A DNA stretch of 64,000 nucleotides from Apostichopus japonicus (taxonomy: Eukaryota; Echinodermata; Holothuroidea; Aspidochirotida; Stichopodidae). The DNA lies in contig NC_092562.1 in assembly GCF_037975245.1 (NCBI RefSeq), forward strand, positions 20,471,054 to 20,535,053, written 5' to 3'. Below the pieces are notes generated by a model. The model ran no database searches. It saw only the letters and a program-made list of their open reading frames with translations, and was not told the origin of the DNA. The position numbers were made by a program, and so were the translations under genes. Below, one piece after another: positions 62,700 to 64,000 of this stretch (position 1 is its first letter; every line of letters begins with the position of its first letter).

Positions 62700-64000
62700 A
62701 CACCTTCCCTCTGCCACTACTTGCGGTAACAGAGTTTATAGAAAACAAAAAAGGAGGGTGTGGTTCCCCTTGAGATGTTTCTCACGTTTATATATTACCT
62801 GTCCTGTGGTTGAAGTCATGGTGCAGTTTTGATCAAAGAAATAAAATACCATGAGTAGTAGTATCAGTTGAAAAGCTGTTCTTCATAAAGTTGTATCAGT
62901 TTTGAAAAATAACAAAATTTGTACCTACGTATAGTCTTTTTCCGACTTTACATAGTACTTTACATGACGTAGTTGCAGAGCCGGGAGAGAACTTTACGTA
63001 CATATAGTTATATCTATAGGACTATATATTTCTATATATATATAAACAGATTAATTTTTCGGACAGCTGGTATTGCGGTAGGTGTCAGTAGTTTTCTATT
63101 CATTCTTTTAATCACTAACCATTTTCTTCTTTATGATTTTGAGATGTGATGGAAAGAATCGAAAATCAATCAAAGAATTATAATCTTAGGATAAGATTCA
63201 TCAGCAATGTACTCAGTTCTTCGATAGGGAAGTCTAATGGTAGTCACCCGTGGTCAAATTGCAACAGACGTTTTTATAAAACGCCAAAAACAGTTAGTTA
63301 TATTTCTCCACGTAAAACTTATAGGACAGTATGTCTGTAAGCATACGTCTGTTTGGGGTGGGGGGGGTGGGAGGGAGGCTACTGTGAACTTAAGCTAGGT
63401 TAAGTGATAAATTGGCTATTATAAATTATCCGCATGTATGATATGGTATTTAATACTTTTTCCCCATGGAGTGTTCTATTGCATGTAAGAAACTGACCTA
63501 AAGGTCTACTTCTTAAGCTATATATATTATAGTCCAGTCATATGTTAAATTCATGAAATCCAGCTGTTTGAAGGGTCAAAATTTTTGACGTGTTACATAG
63601 AATCAGAACCTGTGATGATAGCGCTGCTCTTTGATGGTATAAAGCATATCAAACTTAATTTTCTACCTAAACGTATACTTTAGCAACAAATGTCGATATC
63701 ATAATTTATCTTTATCGAGAAATGTCGACATTCTTTTGAGCGACGTATTGAGATCGACTAATATCGACTAACATCATTACTATATCTTGAAGAAAAAAAA
63801 TAGACATTTGAAAAACAGCCATGCAACAAACGTAGGCATCGTGTTACGCTTAATTAGACCAGGGCTTGGTGGGTCACACCCCTCACCCTCCCCCTTCCCT
63901 CCCCTTTCAACCTCTCAAATACATCCAACAGTAGTAATTATAGCACAACCTTGCGTTTAGACATACTAATATATAGACCTAATACATTGTCTAAATAATC
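62700..64000. other. intergenic region without recognised gene
   Basis: I see no gene here. Features are limited to short AT-rich stretches, a G-rich run near 63354-63378 and C-rich runs near 63880-63905. Confidence 0.55.

Overview
The window is a eukaryotic nuclear contig. It is AT-rich and intron-dense, with animal genes split by GT-AG introns and large amounts of small non-autonomous transposons, tRNA-derived SINEs, a Penelope-like remnant and simple repeats. The gene content (metazoan TFIIF-alpha, SETD9, LC8 dynein light chain, a Methyltransf_11 enzyme) and the repeat style fit a marine invertebrate deuterostome. An echinoderm, perhaps a sea cucumber, is my guess from overall texture; nothing in the sequence proves it.

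Four protein genes are well supported. GTF2F1 (TFIIF alpha/RAP74) runs on + from 9826 to 19584 in 13 coding exons, about 570 aa. SETD9 runs on - from 29363 to 23047 in six exons, about 401 aa, convergent with GTF2F1. An LC8-type dynein light chain with an unusual Ser/Gly-rich N-terminal extension lies on + at 45743-46126 with no coding intron. A class I SAM-dependent methyltransferase lies on + at 51120-57674 in six exons, about 291 aa. Exon phases agree across every junction I propose; the least certain one is GTF2F1 exon 6 to 7. The four genes have no evident shared pathway.

By region: 1-9 kb is gene-poor, with a long 9-bp minisatellite, a MULE-like MITE and a hAT MITE. 9-19.6 kb is GTF2F1, with two MITEs in its introns. 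21.3-22.5 kb is a six-copy 190-195 bp satellite-like array. 23-29.4 kb is SETD9 with a 719-bp hAT element in an intron. 29.8-36.8 kb is repeat-rich, with a Penelope-like remnant that received a hAT MITE. 39.3-43.3 kb is a 4-kb element with terminal inverted repeats and sub-terminal repeats that carries a two-zinc-finger ORF. 43.4-51 kb holds the LC8 gene, SINEs, an unusual CTTAAG-rich array and microsatellites. 51-57.7 kb is the methyltransferase. 57.8-62.6 kb holds more repeats, including a pair of inverted composite hAT MITEs and a tRNA-like head fused to a hammerhead-ribozyme-like motif.

The most striking finding is the number of hAT-type MITEs whose ends and 8-bp target duplications can be fixed exactly by eye. 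The most novel candidates are the 4-kb zinc-finger element, the CTTAAG palindrome array and the tRNA-like/hammerhead unit.
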